Positions 26,158 through 38,608 of a stretch of DNA of 64,000 nucleotides are shown one piece after another. Source of the DNA: Epiperipatus broadwayi (taxonomy: Eukaryota > Onychophora > Udeonychophora > Euonychophora > Peripatidae); assembly GCA_028023455.1 (NCBI GenBank), contig JAQFVV010000569.1, positions 62,001-126,000 of the forward strand. Reading direction: 5' to 3'. The first letter of the stretch is position 1. Every line of letters begins with the position of its first letter. Below the pieces are notes generated by a model. The model saw only the letters and a list, made by a program, of their open reading frames with translations, was not told where the DNA came from and searched no databases. A program made the position numbers and the translations under genes.

Positions 26158-28155
26158 TGAAGCAATGGATCTGAAGTCCAATCCATGCTTCACAGCCTCT
26201 ATAAATTTAATTAGTATTGTAGGCCTGAATTAAGTTTATAGTCCAATATCAGCAGGGTTTTGCATTTAAATATTTTGTTTTAAATAAATTTCATTCTAAG
26301 ATTAGATTTCTGTTATTAAAAATTACTTGTAAAATCTATTAGTCAAACATATATATATACGTCAAGCGTGTATATATATATATATATGAGTTAACGCAAA
26401 ATTCTGCTGAAATAAAGTGCTTATATTATTAAAAAAAATAATATATTTTTTTGTTACAATCTTGTTAAAATATGGCATATGATTTATTTTGAGATAAGCC
26501 CGGCAACATTTTCTAAAAGAATGTATGCTTGTAATTGTTAACTCATTCAAGTCAAATTAAAGATGGCCCTCTCTTCCTTTCTTTTTTAATTAATAAAATT
26601 CAAACTTTAAAGAAAGAAATTTAGAATAAAAAAGTAAAAGTTATTTTTAGAAAATGTTACCTTGAAACAAAGGAGCGTGTGGGCTTATCAAGATCTAAGA
26701 TCATATAAACAATAGAAGGTAGCTGAAAAAGAGGGCATAAATAAAAATGAGAACAAAAGACTGATGATTCAGAGTTTTCTTGCTGGCATTCAGATTTCTC
26801 TTTGGAGAACTCTTTCAGAATTTGCTTGTGGAGATTTTATTCCCAAAAGTTAGACAACTGTCATCTTCAAAATCATGGAGAAGTTTGAACATGCTCAAGC
26901 TAAAAGTCATATGAATTTGATGGATTCTACTATGCTTGGCTAGGCAAATAAATAGGTTTGCCTACTGCCGAGGTTTTTAAATACCATCAAAATGCCTTAG
27001 TATCCACTCAATAGTCATCTGAACCTTGTGCCGTGTCTATAGGACTTGTCATAAAAGCATGCTATATTTCCAGTTTCATTGTCCAGACAAATACCTATCG
27101 ACAGTTGGATCAAGCCACGCCGCCGCTGAACAGGAGCAAAGAACCAGGATGGTAATCATATCTCTCCTCCATTGAACTATTTACTTTCTACCCTTTTTTG
27201 TTCATACCCTTTTTTAATTGCTTCATTGAATTATATTTATGAAATCTTGGATTTAATTATATTTGTTATGTAACCATTTTTATTAGACTAGTCTTATATA
27301 TATATATATTTAATCCTTTTTCCTTCACTATTCTTCATTACTAACATGTACATATATTTTGTATTCAATTGCGGTTAAGTTTAAAAGTTAATTTTTTCCA
27401 TTTAAAATCTCTTTCCAATTTTATTTATGTATCTAAATTCCATACAAGTAAGTTTCCTTTGTTTGCCAACTTGATCTCCTCGATAATGCCTCTTTTGTTC
27501 ACCAGTAGCTTATTAAGTATATCTGATTTAGCTATATACATTTTAAATAATTTTTAAACTGTCTGTTTTTAGTGCAAAGCAATTAGAAGATCCTTTGCAA
27601 AAGATTTTTAATATTGTATTTTATCGAGGAGATTCGAGTTGACAATTTTATTAAAATTGTGAAGAAAAGACTTAAACCGCCAAAATATTATATTGTTTAA
27701 TCTGTTTTCATTGTCTAATTACTTTTTCATTAATTTAGGGGAATAGCGAAGGCCATTAAAAACATTCTTAATATTTTAAAGTCATTAATTAAACATATTA
27801 TTTAACTATAAAAAGCTTGAGTTTCCTAATTTTATTATAATGCTTTATTTTTACTATTCAATAATCCAGGCATGCAAAACACATATTACTTTGTACTTTT
27901 ATGCACATTTAACTATTTAGCTCTGTGGTGTTCCCATCCATGTCTCTACTGCTGATGCTAAGCTTTGGGTCAGTGCGAAAATAATTTATGCATGGCTCAG
28001 ATAATGTTATTGGTTTGTAATTAGCCTCGAGAATAGACGAATAGGGCAGAGGTCATAGTAATCTTGATTTAATATCTCGCGTATGGGTGACCTTGAGGTA
28101 CTTTCGCTTAGTATTCGAACTGGGTTAAACCAACATACATCATCTGACTGTCACA
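26158..28155 (+). repeat. gypsy-A LTR 1
   Basis: 1,998 bp, TG...CA. The left border is set by the TTAC duplication and by loss of LINE coding sequence; the right border by the point where LTR 3 meets LINE sequence at 58879. Its internal TA tract is short (~27295-27310). No protein is encoded. Confidence 0.85.
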
Positions 28156-31015
28156 GTTAAATTTTTTTTCCCGCATTCTGACACAAACAACGTCGGCTGA
28201 ATTTCATTTTTTTATTGGAAGAATAGGAATAGAGTATTTGAAAATATAGGTAGACATATAAGAATTTTTTTTCCACATTCTGGTGAGCATCGTGTGTCTA
28301 TTTGAAATTTTCATACCCTGCAATGCCCTGTATAACATTTGTATGTGTGTATAATGTTTTTTCCTCGGGTTTTTATGCATATATATAATGTTTTTTTTAA
28401 ATAACATGAAATAATAGTTAGTTATACGTAGAATTTTTTTGCTTGGAGTTGTCGCCGTGGACGAATGTCTTTTTTTTTTTAAAAAAAAGTAGTACCCTGA
28501 AAAGTTTGTTTTAGTCTAATATATTTATATAAAAACATATGTATAATTTTTCCGAGTTTTGTTTACTAATGTGAGCAAATGTCATTTTTTAAAATTAATC
28601 AACAAGTTAAATGTGTCATAAGTAAAAAAAATTTTTCCGAGTTTAGTATATATATGAAATGAATATTTTATATTTAAAAAGTTAACACGCCATTAGTTGT
28701 TTTTTTTTGTGATTATAAAAGATTTTAGAGTTAAAGCAATTTTTTCCCCCTAATGAGTAGATTTGTCATGGCCAGTGCCATATTATTATTTTTGTCGTAT
28801 AAAGTATATAGCATCAATGCGGTGGAAGTGTCAAATAAATACCCACCCGCCCTCCCTTAAAATAGCTTTTGTACTTAATGTTATTTAGTATTGCTAATGT
28901 TTTTTTGAAATATAGTATATTCGGTGTGTTAATACTTTAGTAAAATATAGATCTTAGAAGTTTTTTTCCGTTTGTGTAAATTTTTGTAAAGATTTAATAG
29001 ATAACATTTTTTCCATTAATAGAAATTTTTTCTAAGATCGAAAGTTTTGATAAGTTCAAATTAACACGTGTCAACATATGGTGTTAGCAAATATTTTTTT
29101 CACTTTCTCTGCGTTTCGTTTTTATATAAAATGAATAATTATAATCATGCAAAATTCTTTTTTCACTCTTAAATATTTTGAAATTACATTTCCATGCAAA
29201 CAATATATATAAAATAAGTTTTGTTTCAATAATAGCAAACTTAATTTTCAACTTTATAAAAAGTAAATGCGTATGTTCATTTTAATAAAGATATATATAT
29301 ATAAGATATATTTTTGCATAACATAGATGTCATCCACCTTTAGTTAAGACTTTTTTTTCTCAATTTGGATTATGTTATTGAATCATTTATTGAGTAACCG
29401 TTAGGTGAAGACCTATTTGAGTAACCATTAGGTGAAGCCTTTGTTTTTTAGTGTTCCGTTTTTGGTGAAGACCCCCTCTAGTAACCATTAGGTGAAGACC
29501 ACTTACACTTTAGAATTCTCAATTGCTGTGTAGCCTAAAATAATAGGTCTACATCTGCAAACATTGTTTCCATGTTATATTTGCGACCAGCGTTTACTAG
29601 CCTGAAATAATAGGAGTATGCAATCCGCAATATGATGAATCTTTCTAAGAAAATCATGTACATGATAATGAAAAAATATTTATGTAGGTATATCTGTTTG
29701 TATATTTATATGTAATCATATATATGCTTATTTAATGATGTACATATTCATATATATGGGTGTATATGGTATACACTTCATTATAGTTCGGTAAAACCCG
29801 TTTTTATATAAATGTTTTTTAAACAGTTTTTGATCTCAATGTGTGATTCTGTAAAATTGCTTGATAATTGTTAATCTATTTTGGGTTGTGACCAAAATGG
29901 TAGTTGGTTTTGATCCCAGGTTCATAATACGGAGTGGCGGTTGTCATGTGATTTTACTTTTATTTTAATTGTTTTTTGTATTAATATTTTGTTTTGTTAA
30001 TCGTACTTTAGGCTGGTTAAATTTTTTTTGTGTCTTGACCAAAATGGTAACTGGTTTCGAACCCAGGTCAGACAAATTACTTTACTGAGTTTTATACGTC
30101 TTAGACTTAATTAATATGATCATTTAAAATAGCATTTACTTATTCATGCAGAGATTTTTTTTTAAAATGAAGTGAAAATCAAAATAAATTGTAATTGCAT
30201 TAAACTTTATAAACCTTATCAATGTGTGCATGGGTCATTATCCATTAATATGTATATTTGATATGGCCATTGTCTTGTCGACTGGCACCCCCATCAAATA
30301 AATTTGTCAGCAAGTGCAATCTCTCATATCGGAATACAAATAAACAAACCATAGGAGGTAGATGATCAAAAAAAATATGCATAGTGAGCCAAAATAATTT
30401 TTAAACATGACTTATGTATATTTTTGCTCACATTTTCCTTGATATATATATATTAATGTAAATGCATTTTTTAGTTGTTTCAGGTGTCAGAGAAAGCCAG
30501 GTCAAGCTGTAAGTGGGTTATTTTAATTATATTAACATAGCAGTGACCCTTAAATAAAATATAGAAATAAATAAAGTGAGGAGAATAGTATGTAGTATAG
30601 TTATTAAAAACAGACATGGCAGGATTATATTTTTTTTTCATGTACAAACAGATACATATAGGCATATGGTTAAAATAGGACCTCGTGAGGTAGGCAAAGT
30701 TAATTTCTGAAAACATATAAATAAAACAGATAGTTGGAACTTAGAATACGAACTTATTTTAGAAAGAAGTAAATTTTTTTTGATATATAGAAGGATATAG
30801 CTCCTAGACACGTGTGCTAAAATATACATATCTTGATTGTTTATAAAAGACTAAAATACGTTTTAGAAATAAAGTATGTTTGTTGTCTAGCAAAATAGCC
30901 AATAGTAGGCAGAAATGGAGGAACAGAAGAGAGGTGAAGTTTATAGGTCAATATGTACTCATAGTGACCAAAAGTACAATTTGGAAGATCTCATCACAGA
31001 AATGAGAGAAGAAAA
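28156..31015 (+). other. gypsy-A leader, copy 1 (~2.86 kb untranslated, repeat-rich)
   Basis: Unusually long non-coding leader between LTR and gag. It starts GTTAAATTTTTTTTCCCGC, then TGACACAAACAACGTCGG, a plausible degenerate tRNA-Lys site (copy 2 reads TGACACCAACAACGTAGG). A series of T-run/CC/G-rich modules recurs every ~80-110 bases from 28164 to ~29030. GTAACCATTAGGTGAAG repeats lie at 29390-29511, and paired tRNA-T-arm-like strings at ~29890 and ~30036. No coding frame is seen. Confidence 0.6.
29390..29511 (+). repeat. Short tandem repeats GTAACCATTAGGTGAAGACC
   Basis: Four imperfect units in the leader, at ~29391, 29418, 29462 (only TTTGGTGAAGACC) and 29480. The same set recurs in copy 2 at 50826-50938. 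Confidence 0.8.
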
Positions 31016-31022
31016 ATGGTGA
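30915..31022 (+). CDS. Short ORF ahead of gypsy-A gag, copy 1 (35 codons)
   Basis: Begins MEEQKRGEVYRS and ends at a TGA at 31020-31022. The gag ATG at 31016 overlaps its end in the -1 frame (ATGGTGA). The identical arrangement occurs at 52354-52462 in copy 2. It may be a short upstream ORF, or the original gag N-terminus displaced by an old one-base change inherited by both copies. Confidence 0.35.
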   Translation: MEEQKRGEVYRSICTHSDQKYNLEDLITEMREEKW

Positions 31023-32040
31023 TGACCATGTTCCAAGAATTCATGGGAATGACATCACAAATATTGAACCACTTGGAGGAAAACATGAGTCTCCATCAGC
31101 AACAGAATAGTAGAACAAAAGTATTGCCAGATGATGATACACAGTGAAAAGAGCAACATCAACAGGAACAACATTATATTCAGCTTAAATCATTAATGGA
31201 TAATGAATCAAGAAATGATATTCACAGCTTGGACATCTCAGTCAAGCAGGAAATACAGGATGGAGAAGAAAATGGACAATTTAATGAGTATAGAAAGGAA
31301 ATGAATAATCATCAACTGCTGAACCCAATCCAGGTGCCACAAGGCAATTAAATCCTTATGCCAATAATAATTAATCCGGTGACATCTCCAGTGGCAAAGT
31401 TTGTCCAAATCCAATGTTTTAGAGGGGAACCTGGTGGAAACCCTAGACACCACCTAGACAGTCAATTCCAGAATATGATGGAGCAAGAAAAAGTGGTGAT
31501 CTCCAGTCATCATTTAAAAGAATCTGCCAGAGACTAATGGAACACTCTGTCTATACAACCACTAACATTTATGGAATATGAGAATGCAGTGATGTCGATG
31601 TATTGGAGTACAGAGCGACAGGAAGGTATGATTTATTCCATAATGCATGAAAGATACCCAGCTAACCATCAAGAGACTTATGCTCAGTTTTTTGTTAGGC
31701 AGGTAAATCGAATAAAAGCACTAAGTGCATTCAATTATCCAGAAATGCAGATTGTAAGGATTATTAGGCACAACATGCCACCCTGGATTAGGAAAATATT
31801 GATAAGAAATCAATTGCAAGATATTGAAGGTACAACTTGTATAATAATGACTATCGAATATGAAAATCTTGATGAAGACAGAAATGGAAAGGAGGTAAAA
31901 TTTCAAAATACATCTATTGCCAAACAAAAGCGTACAAACCTAGAAACTGCCAAACAAAAGAGTACAAACCTGTCAAGAGTACAAAATAGAGAAGCTGTGC
32001 TATCCCATACAGAAATTGTACAACAAAAGGATAATGAAGA
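31016..32040 (+). pseudogene. gypsy-A gag, copy 1 (broken)
   Basis: Same frame as copy 2 gag (MTMFQEFMGMTSQILNHLEE) but with TGA at 31145-31147 where copy 2 has TTA, and TAA in QGN-stop where copy 2 has a Gln codon. The central capsid-like part is recognisable: ARD-stop-WNTL (TAA at 31535-31537; normally Trp in this motif), then FMEYENAVMSMYW, QFFVRQVNRIKAL and MPPWIRKIL, typical of the retrotrans_gag domain. The 31571-32242 open frame covers the C-terminal half and runs on into protease without a separate start. No CCHC zinc knuckle was found. Confidence 0.75.
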
Positions 32041-33998
32041 CATATGCACAAATGCAAACCCAGTCATTCAAGTAAACATAAATGACAAAGAAATACAAGC
32101 ATCAGTTGACTCTGGCAGTCAAGTATCTATCATATCAAAAAAACTAGCCACGGAATATGATAGCAACCCAAAATACTTAAAGTTTCCCATGCATCCTATC
32201 CAGTTAACTCTGGCGAATGGAAGAAAAATGAATAGTGAATGATACCAAATGTGGTTTGAGATGACAATTAGCAGTAAATGTTTTAATCATGCCTTCTTAG
32301 TTACGGAGGGGTTGTTGTAAGACTTAGTATTAGGTTTAGATTTCCTTCAGCAGTATCAAGGGATCATACATTACCCAATGAGGAAATGTATGTTAGAAGG
32401 CATACAAGTCCCATTTACAACAGTGCCTCAAGAGAATCGCCCCATTGGCAGTTGTGTTGTACAAGCGATCGATGAGGAAATGATAAAACAAAAAGTGGGC
32501 ATATCAATGATTAGGAATAATGAGCATAGTCAGCAGTTACAACAAATTTTACAAAAATACACAGCAGTATTTTCTGGTGTACCAGGGGAAATTAGAGGGT
32601 ATACTCACCAAATTAGGCTTAGAGAAGAATCGTACCAGCAAACAAAAACTTACCCTATCCCATTCCTATACAAAGAGGAAGTGTATAAACAAATAAATCA
32701 GATGCTGTAATGGGATATTATTGAATGGGCTCTTTCACCATACAATAACCCATTGATTGTAAACAAGAAGAAAAATGGAAATGTGCGTTTGTGTTTGGAT
32801 GCACATCACCTAAATAATGTGACCATTCTGGAACATGATGTGCCACTGCCGATGCATGAAACACTTGTGCAGCTTGGAGGGAAGACTGTATTTTTGACCA
32901 TGGACATGACAGCGAGTTATTGGCAAATGGCATTGGACCAATGCGATAGAAAGTATGTGGCATTTCGTTAAATGGCAAGACTCACATGTTCAAGAGGGTT
33001 TTATTCGATTTGATTAACAGTGGAGCAGGCCTCATGAGATGTTTGAAGAATGTTTTATCTCCTCAAATACAGGAACACATGGTTTGTTACATGGACAATA
33101 TCGTGATTGCCTCAAAGGACATCGATGAGTATTTGCATCATTTGGAAAGCTTCTTTCATGAATGCATACGTGAAAATATAACCATCAACATGGAAAAGAC
33201 TTTTTTCACAATGGTTGACATTGAATTTTTGGGCCGTGTTGTAAATAGTCAAGGTGTCAAACCCGATCTGGCAAAAATAGAAGCTATAATGAATTTTCCA
33301 ACTCCCACCAACCAGAAGCAGGTTCGAGCATTTCTAGGATTGTGTAATTTCTACCACCACTTCTATCCTAGATTTGCTTATGACACCACACAGCTAATTG
33401 AATTAATAAAGAAGAGTAGTAAAAAATGGGAATGGAAAGAAAGGCATGAGCAAGAAATATCTAAAGTAAAAGATAAGTTCTTGGAAACAGTAATGTTATA
33501 CCATCCGATTTTGCCCACCCCTTTTACCTTCAGACAGATAGCAGTAGGCAAGGCTTGGGTGCTATGTTGTTTCAAACTGGGGATAAAAATGAGCATCAAG
33601 TGTTGTACTTTATTAGTCGGATGTTGAGAGGGGCAGAAAAGCATTTTACAACAACTGAGCAGGAGACATTAGCAATAGTGTGGGCATGCCAGAAACTAAA
33701 ACAGTTTTTGTTGGGATCAGAAATGGTAATCATAACTGACCACAAATGTTTGAAATTTCTGAACAAGAGCTTTCTAAACAATGACAGGTTGATAAAATGG
33801 AGCCTGATTCTTCAACAGTTTTGGGATAGTGTCATTTATTACCCAGGATCACAGAATATTGTGGCTGATATTTTAAGCCACCACCCTGTGCCCATGGATG
33901 CTCAGAATCCAGATTTAGGAAACCAGACAATGAAGATAATGACAACCACAGCAGGAAACACAGTGGAATCTCATCTCCAGAATTTAGCATATTGGTAG
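32041..33998 (+). pseudogene. gypsy-A pol copy 1: protease, RT, RNase H (broken)
   Basis: The aspartic protease active site VDSGSQVSIISK is near 32105-32140. RT N-terminal segment 32378-32710, then RT: LIVNKKKNGNVRLCLDAHH (32753 on), FLTMDMTASYWQMALDQ, KRVLFDLINSG (32989), VCYMDNIVIAS (the catalytic YxDD box reads YMDN), then LGLCNFYHHFYP. RNase H: TTTEQETLAIVWA and IITDHKCLKFL. Lesions: TAA at 32318-32320 and 32708-32710; a stop with frameshift at ~32969; and a one-base loss near 33505 that puts the RNase H N-terminus (TDSSRQGLG in copy 2) out of frame. The plus-strand frames at 32378-33998 are all pieces of this one gene. Confidence 0.85.
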
Positions 33999-35160
33999 GC
34001 CCAGGATGCTCAATATAAAAAAATAATTAACATTATTACATCTAAGATGGCAGCCAGTAGGCACAATAATCAATACAGAATCACAGATGGGATCTTTCAG
34101 ATTTATACCAAAATCCCTCACAATCCATGGAAAGTCATAATACCTCAAAAATTGAGAAACCAAATTATTACCCACATCCATCACTCGGTGGGACAATTTG
34201 GTTCTCTGAAAGTAGAAGAAGTAATAAAACATCAATTTTATTGGCCAGGGATGTACTTACAGATCTTACATGTGTTGAAAACCTGTGTGATTTGTGCTCA
34301 GAGCAAGGCACCAAATCGATTGTATGCAGGAGAGCCACAAACGATCCTCGCATCGAAACCAAATGAGCTTCTAGCTATAGATCATTATAGCCCATTACCA
34401 ATGTTTTGACGATTCCAGTATCTGTTTGTCACATATGATGTGTTTTCAAAGTACGTGAAAGCATACCCAGTAAGGACAGCAAACTCTAGAGGAGCAATAA
34501 AGGCACTTCGGGAAAAACAGTTGCCGAAAGTTGGAAAACCTCAGATAGTGATATCTGATCATGGCATAGTGTTTACATCCAAAGAATCGAAGACATGGAT
34601 GGATAAACAAGGAATTCATCATAGGCTAACTTCCATTAGAAATCCACAGGCTAACTCTTGTGAAAGAGTCATGCGAGAAATAGGGTGACTCTTTAGGACA
34701 TATATACCAACCAACCATCGGGACTGGGTAAATAAAACTGAAAAGGTGGTACAATATATTAACAACACAATGAATGAGTCAACAGGATTTATTCCAACTC
34801 ACTTGCATTATGGAAAAAAATGTCCTCAGTTATTTAAAACCAAAATGCCAATGGAAGAGGAGGATAGATAAACTACAAGATCAAAAGATAGCATATAAAT
34901 GATTAAAATGGTCAGCACTGCACCAGAAAAATAAAAAACCAAACCAGCAATATCAATTCAGGCAAAAGGAACAAGTATGGCTGAGAGACCTTAGGCCACG
35001 TAATACATCGCGGAGGGAATTCAAAAAGTTTTTCCCAATATATCAAGGACCATACATGTTGAAAAAGGAATGCGGGAGAAATGCTTTCCTTTTGGAAGAT
35101 AGTAACAGCATAAAAGGAGTATACAATGCCAGAAACTCAGAAACTTAAAACCTTGTGTAC
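33999..35160 (+). pseudogene. gypsy-A integrase, copy 1 (broken)
   Basis: Zinc-binding region: HHSVGQFG...CVICAQSK; the second His of the HHCC finger is Gln here (copy 2 has HQSVGHYG), so the finger is damaged. Catalytic core: AIDHYSPLP (first Asp), VISDHGIVFTS (second Asp), NPQANSCERVMREIG (Glu). Stops: TAG in AYW-stop near 33996, TGA at 34407-34409, TGA at 34686-34688, and a frameshift in EEEDR near 34865. The C-terminal GPY/F module (FKKFFPIYQGPY...NARNSE) ends at ~35145. The family makes host-DNA insertions; this copy cannot. Confidence 0.85.
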
Positions 35161-35395
35161 CACCGGACCCTGGAAAATACAAACATTAAAATAGATACAT
35201 ACCTTGTTAGACTAGAACCAACACTGACCTGACCCTAGATATATATTAAGAAAAAAAACACTGTGGTTAGTAACAAATTAAGTATTACAGCAAATAAAGA
35301 GTAGGCTTGAACTCACCTGGCACAAAATTTTTACCTCTGATCTGAAGCAACAGCATTTTTTTAACTTTTTTTTTTGCTCAGTAACTATTGGGAAA
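35161..35395 (+). other. gypsy-A 3' untranslated end, copy 1
   Basis: ~235 bp between integrase and LTR 2. It leaves no room for an env gene and ends ATTGGGAAA just before the LTR TG, a short purine-rich tract. Confidence 0.6.
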
Positions 35396-36532
35396 TGAAG
35401 CAATGGATCTGAATTCCAATCCATGCTTCACAGCCTCTATAAATTTAATTAGTATTGTAGGCCTGAATTAAGTTTATAGTCCAATATCAGCAGGGTTTTG
35501 CATTTAAATATTTTGTTTTAAATAAATTCCATTCTAAGATTAGATTTCTGTTATTAAAAATTACTTGTAAAATCTATTAGTCAAACATATATATACGTCA
35601 AGCATGTTTATATATATATATATATGAGTTAACGCAAAATTCTGCTGAAATAAAATGCTTATATTATTAAAAAAAATAATATATTTTTTTGTTACAATCT
35701 TGTTAAAATATGGCATATGATTTATTTTGAGATAAGCCTGGCAACATTTTCTAAAAGAATGTATGCTTGTAATTAGTTAACCCATTCAAGTCAAATTAAA
35801 GATGGCCTTCTCTTTCTTTCTTTTTTAATTAATAAAATTCAAACTTTAAAGAAAGAAATTTAGAATAAAAAAGTAAAAGTTATTTTTAGAAAATGTTACC
35901 TTGAAACAAAGGAGCGTGTGGGATTATCAAGATCTAAGATCATACAAACAATAGAAGGTAGCTGACAAAGAGGGCATAAATAAAAGTGAGAACAAAAGAC
36001 TGATCATTCAGAATTTTCTTGCTGGAATTCAGATTTCTCTTTGGAGAACTCTTTCAGATTTTGCTTGTGGAGATTTTATTCCCAAAAGTTAGCCAACTGT
36101 CGTCTTCAAAATCATGGAGAAGTTTGAACATGCTCAAGCTAAAAGTCATATGAATTTGATGGATTCTACTATGCTTGGCTAGGCAAATAAATAGCTTTGC
36201 CTATTGCCGAGGTTCCTAAATACCATCAAAATGCCTTAGTATCCACTCAATAGTCATCTGAACCCTGTGCCGTGTCTATAGGACTTTTCATAAAAAGCTT
36301 GCTATATTTCCAGTTTCATTGTCTGGACAAATACCTATCGACAGTTGGATCAAGCCACGCCGCTGCTGAACAGGAGCAAAGAACCAAGATGGTAATCATA
36401 TCTCTCCTCCATTGAACTATTTACTTTCTACCCTTTTTTGTTCATACCCTTTTTTAATTGCTTCATTGAATTATATTTATGAAATCTTGGATTTAATTAT
36501 ATTTGTTATGTAACTATTTTTATTAGACTAGT

Positions 36533-36588
<56 letters not shown>

Positions 36589-37455
36589 GTGATCATCTAT
36601 ATATATATATTTAATCCTTTTTCCTTCGCTATTCTTTATTATTAACATGTACATATATTTTGTATTCAATTGTGGTTAAGTTTAAAAGTTAATTTTTTTC
36701 ATTTAATATCTCATTCCAATTTTATCTTTGTTTCTAAATTCCATACGACTAAGTTTCCTTTGTTTGCCAACTTGATCTCCTCGATAATGCCTCTTTTGTC
36801 CACCAGTAGCTTATTAAGTATATCTGATTTAGCTATATACATTTTAAATAATTTTTAAACTGTCTGTTTTTAGTGCAAAGCAATTAGAAGATCCTTTGCA
36901 AAAGATTTTTACTATTGTATTTTATCGAGGAGATTCGAGTTGACAATTTTATTAAAATTGTGAATAAAAGACTTAAACCGCCAAAATATTATATTGTTTA
37001 ATCTGTTTTCATTGTCTAATTACTTTTTCATTAATTTAGGGGAATAGCGGAGGCCATTAAAAACATTCTTAATATTTTAAAGTCATTAATTAAACATATT
37101 ATTTAACTATAAAAAGCTTGAGTTTCCTAATTTTATTATAATGCTTTATTTTTACCAATCAATAATCCAGGCATGCAAAACACATATTACTTTGTAATTT
37201 TATGCACATTTAACTATTTAGCTCTGTGGTGTTCCCATCCATGTCTCTACTGCTGATGCTAAGCTTTAGGTCAGTGAAAAAATAATTTATGCATGGCTCA
37301 GATAATGCTATTGGTTTGTAATTAGCCTCGAGAATAGACAAATAGGGCAGAGGTCATAGTATTCTTGATTTAATATCTCGCGTATGGGTGACCTCGAGGT
37401 ACTTTTGCTTAGCATTCGAACTGGGTTAAACCAACATACATCATCTGACTGTCAC
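35396..37455 (+). repeat. gypsy-A LTR 2 (shared middle LTR)
   Basis: ~2,060 bp, serving both as 3' LTR of copy 1 and 5' LTR of copy 2. Its TA tract (~36536-36585) and the adjacent GTGATCATCT are shared with LTR 3 but absent from LTR 1, so it is not simply a copy of LTR 1. Confidence 0.85.
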
Positions 37456-38608
37456 AGTTAAAATTTTTTTTCTCGCATTCTGACACCAACAACGTAGGCT
37501 GAATTTCATTTTTTTATTGGAAGAATAGGAATAGAGTATTTGAAAATATAGGTAGACATATAAGAATTTTTTTTTTCCACATTCTGGTGAGCATCGTGTG
37601 TCTATTTGAAATTTCCATACCCTGCAATGCCCTGTATAACATTTGTATGTGTGTATAATGTTTTTTCCTCGGGTTTTTACGCATATATATAAAGTTTTTT
37701 TAAATAACATGAAATAATAGTTAGTTATACGTAGAATTTTTTTGCTTGGAGTTGTCTCCAAGGACGAATGTCATTTTTTTTAAAAAAAAAGTAGTACCCT
37801 GAAAAGTTTGTTTTAGTCTAATATATTTATATAAAAACATATGTATAATTTTTCCGAGTTTTGTTTCCTAATGTGAGCAAATGTCATTTTTTAAAATTAA
37901 TTAACAAGTTAAATGTGTCATAAGTAAAAAAATTTTTTCCGAGTTTAGTATATATATGAAATGAATATTTTATATTTAAAAAGTTAACACGCCATTAGTT
38001 GTTTTTTTTTTTGTGATTATAAAAGATTTCAGAGTTTAAGCAATTTTTTTCTTCTAATGAGTAGATTTGTCATGGCCAGTGCCATATTATTTTTTTTTGT
38101 CATATAAAGTATATAGCATCAATGCGGTGGAAGTGTCAAATAAATACCCACCCGCCCTCTCTTAAAATAGCTTTTGTACTTAATGTTATTTAGTATTGCT
38201 AATGTTTTTTTGAAATATAGTATATTCGGTGTGTTAATATTTTAGTAAAATATAGATCTTAGAAGTTTTTTCCGTTTGTGTAAATTTTTGTAAAGATTTA
38301 ATAGATAACATTTTTTCCGTTAATAGAAATTTTTTCTAAGATCGAAAGTTTTGATAAGTTCAAATTAACACGTGTCAACATATGGTGTTAGCAAATATTT
38401 TTTTCACTTTCTCTGTGTTTCGTTTTTATATAAAATGAATAATTATAATCATGCAAAATTCTTTTTTCACTTTTAAATATTTTGAAATTACGTTTCCATG
38501 CAAACAATATATATAAAATAAGTTTTGTTTCAATAATAGCAAACTTAATTTTCAACTTTATAAAAAGTAAATGCGTATGTTCATTTTAATAAAGATATAT
38601 ATATATTA
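37456..38608 (+). other. gypsy-A leader, copy 2, part 1 (upstream of the L2 insertion)
   Basis: Collinear with 28156-29300. It includes the degenerate Lys-type primer site TGACACCAACAACGTAGG near 37479-37497 and the T-run modules. It stops at AAAG(AT)n where L2 begins; the rest resumes at 50727. Confidence 0.8.

Noticed and set aside
29390-29511. Possible CRISPR-like array (repeats with spacers)
   Set aside because: Only four imperfect short repeats in a eukaryotic retroelement leader, with irregular spacing and no cas genes.
31721-31927. Minus-strand frames within gypsy-A (also 32718-32978, 33378-33781, 33984-34362 and copy 2 equivalents)
   Set aside because: Antisense shadows of gag and pol.
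35161-35395. Searched for an env gene after gypsy-A integrase
   Set aside because: Only ~235 bp remain before the LTR, with no open frame; same in copy 2.
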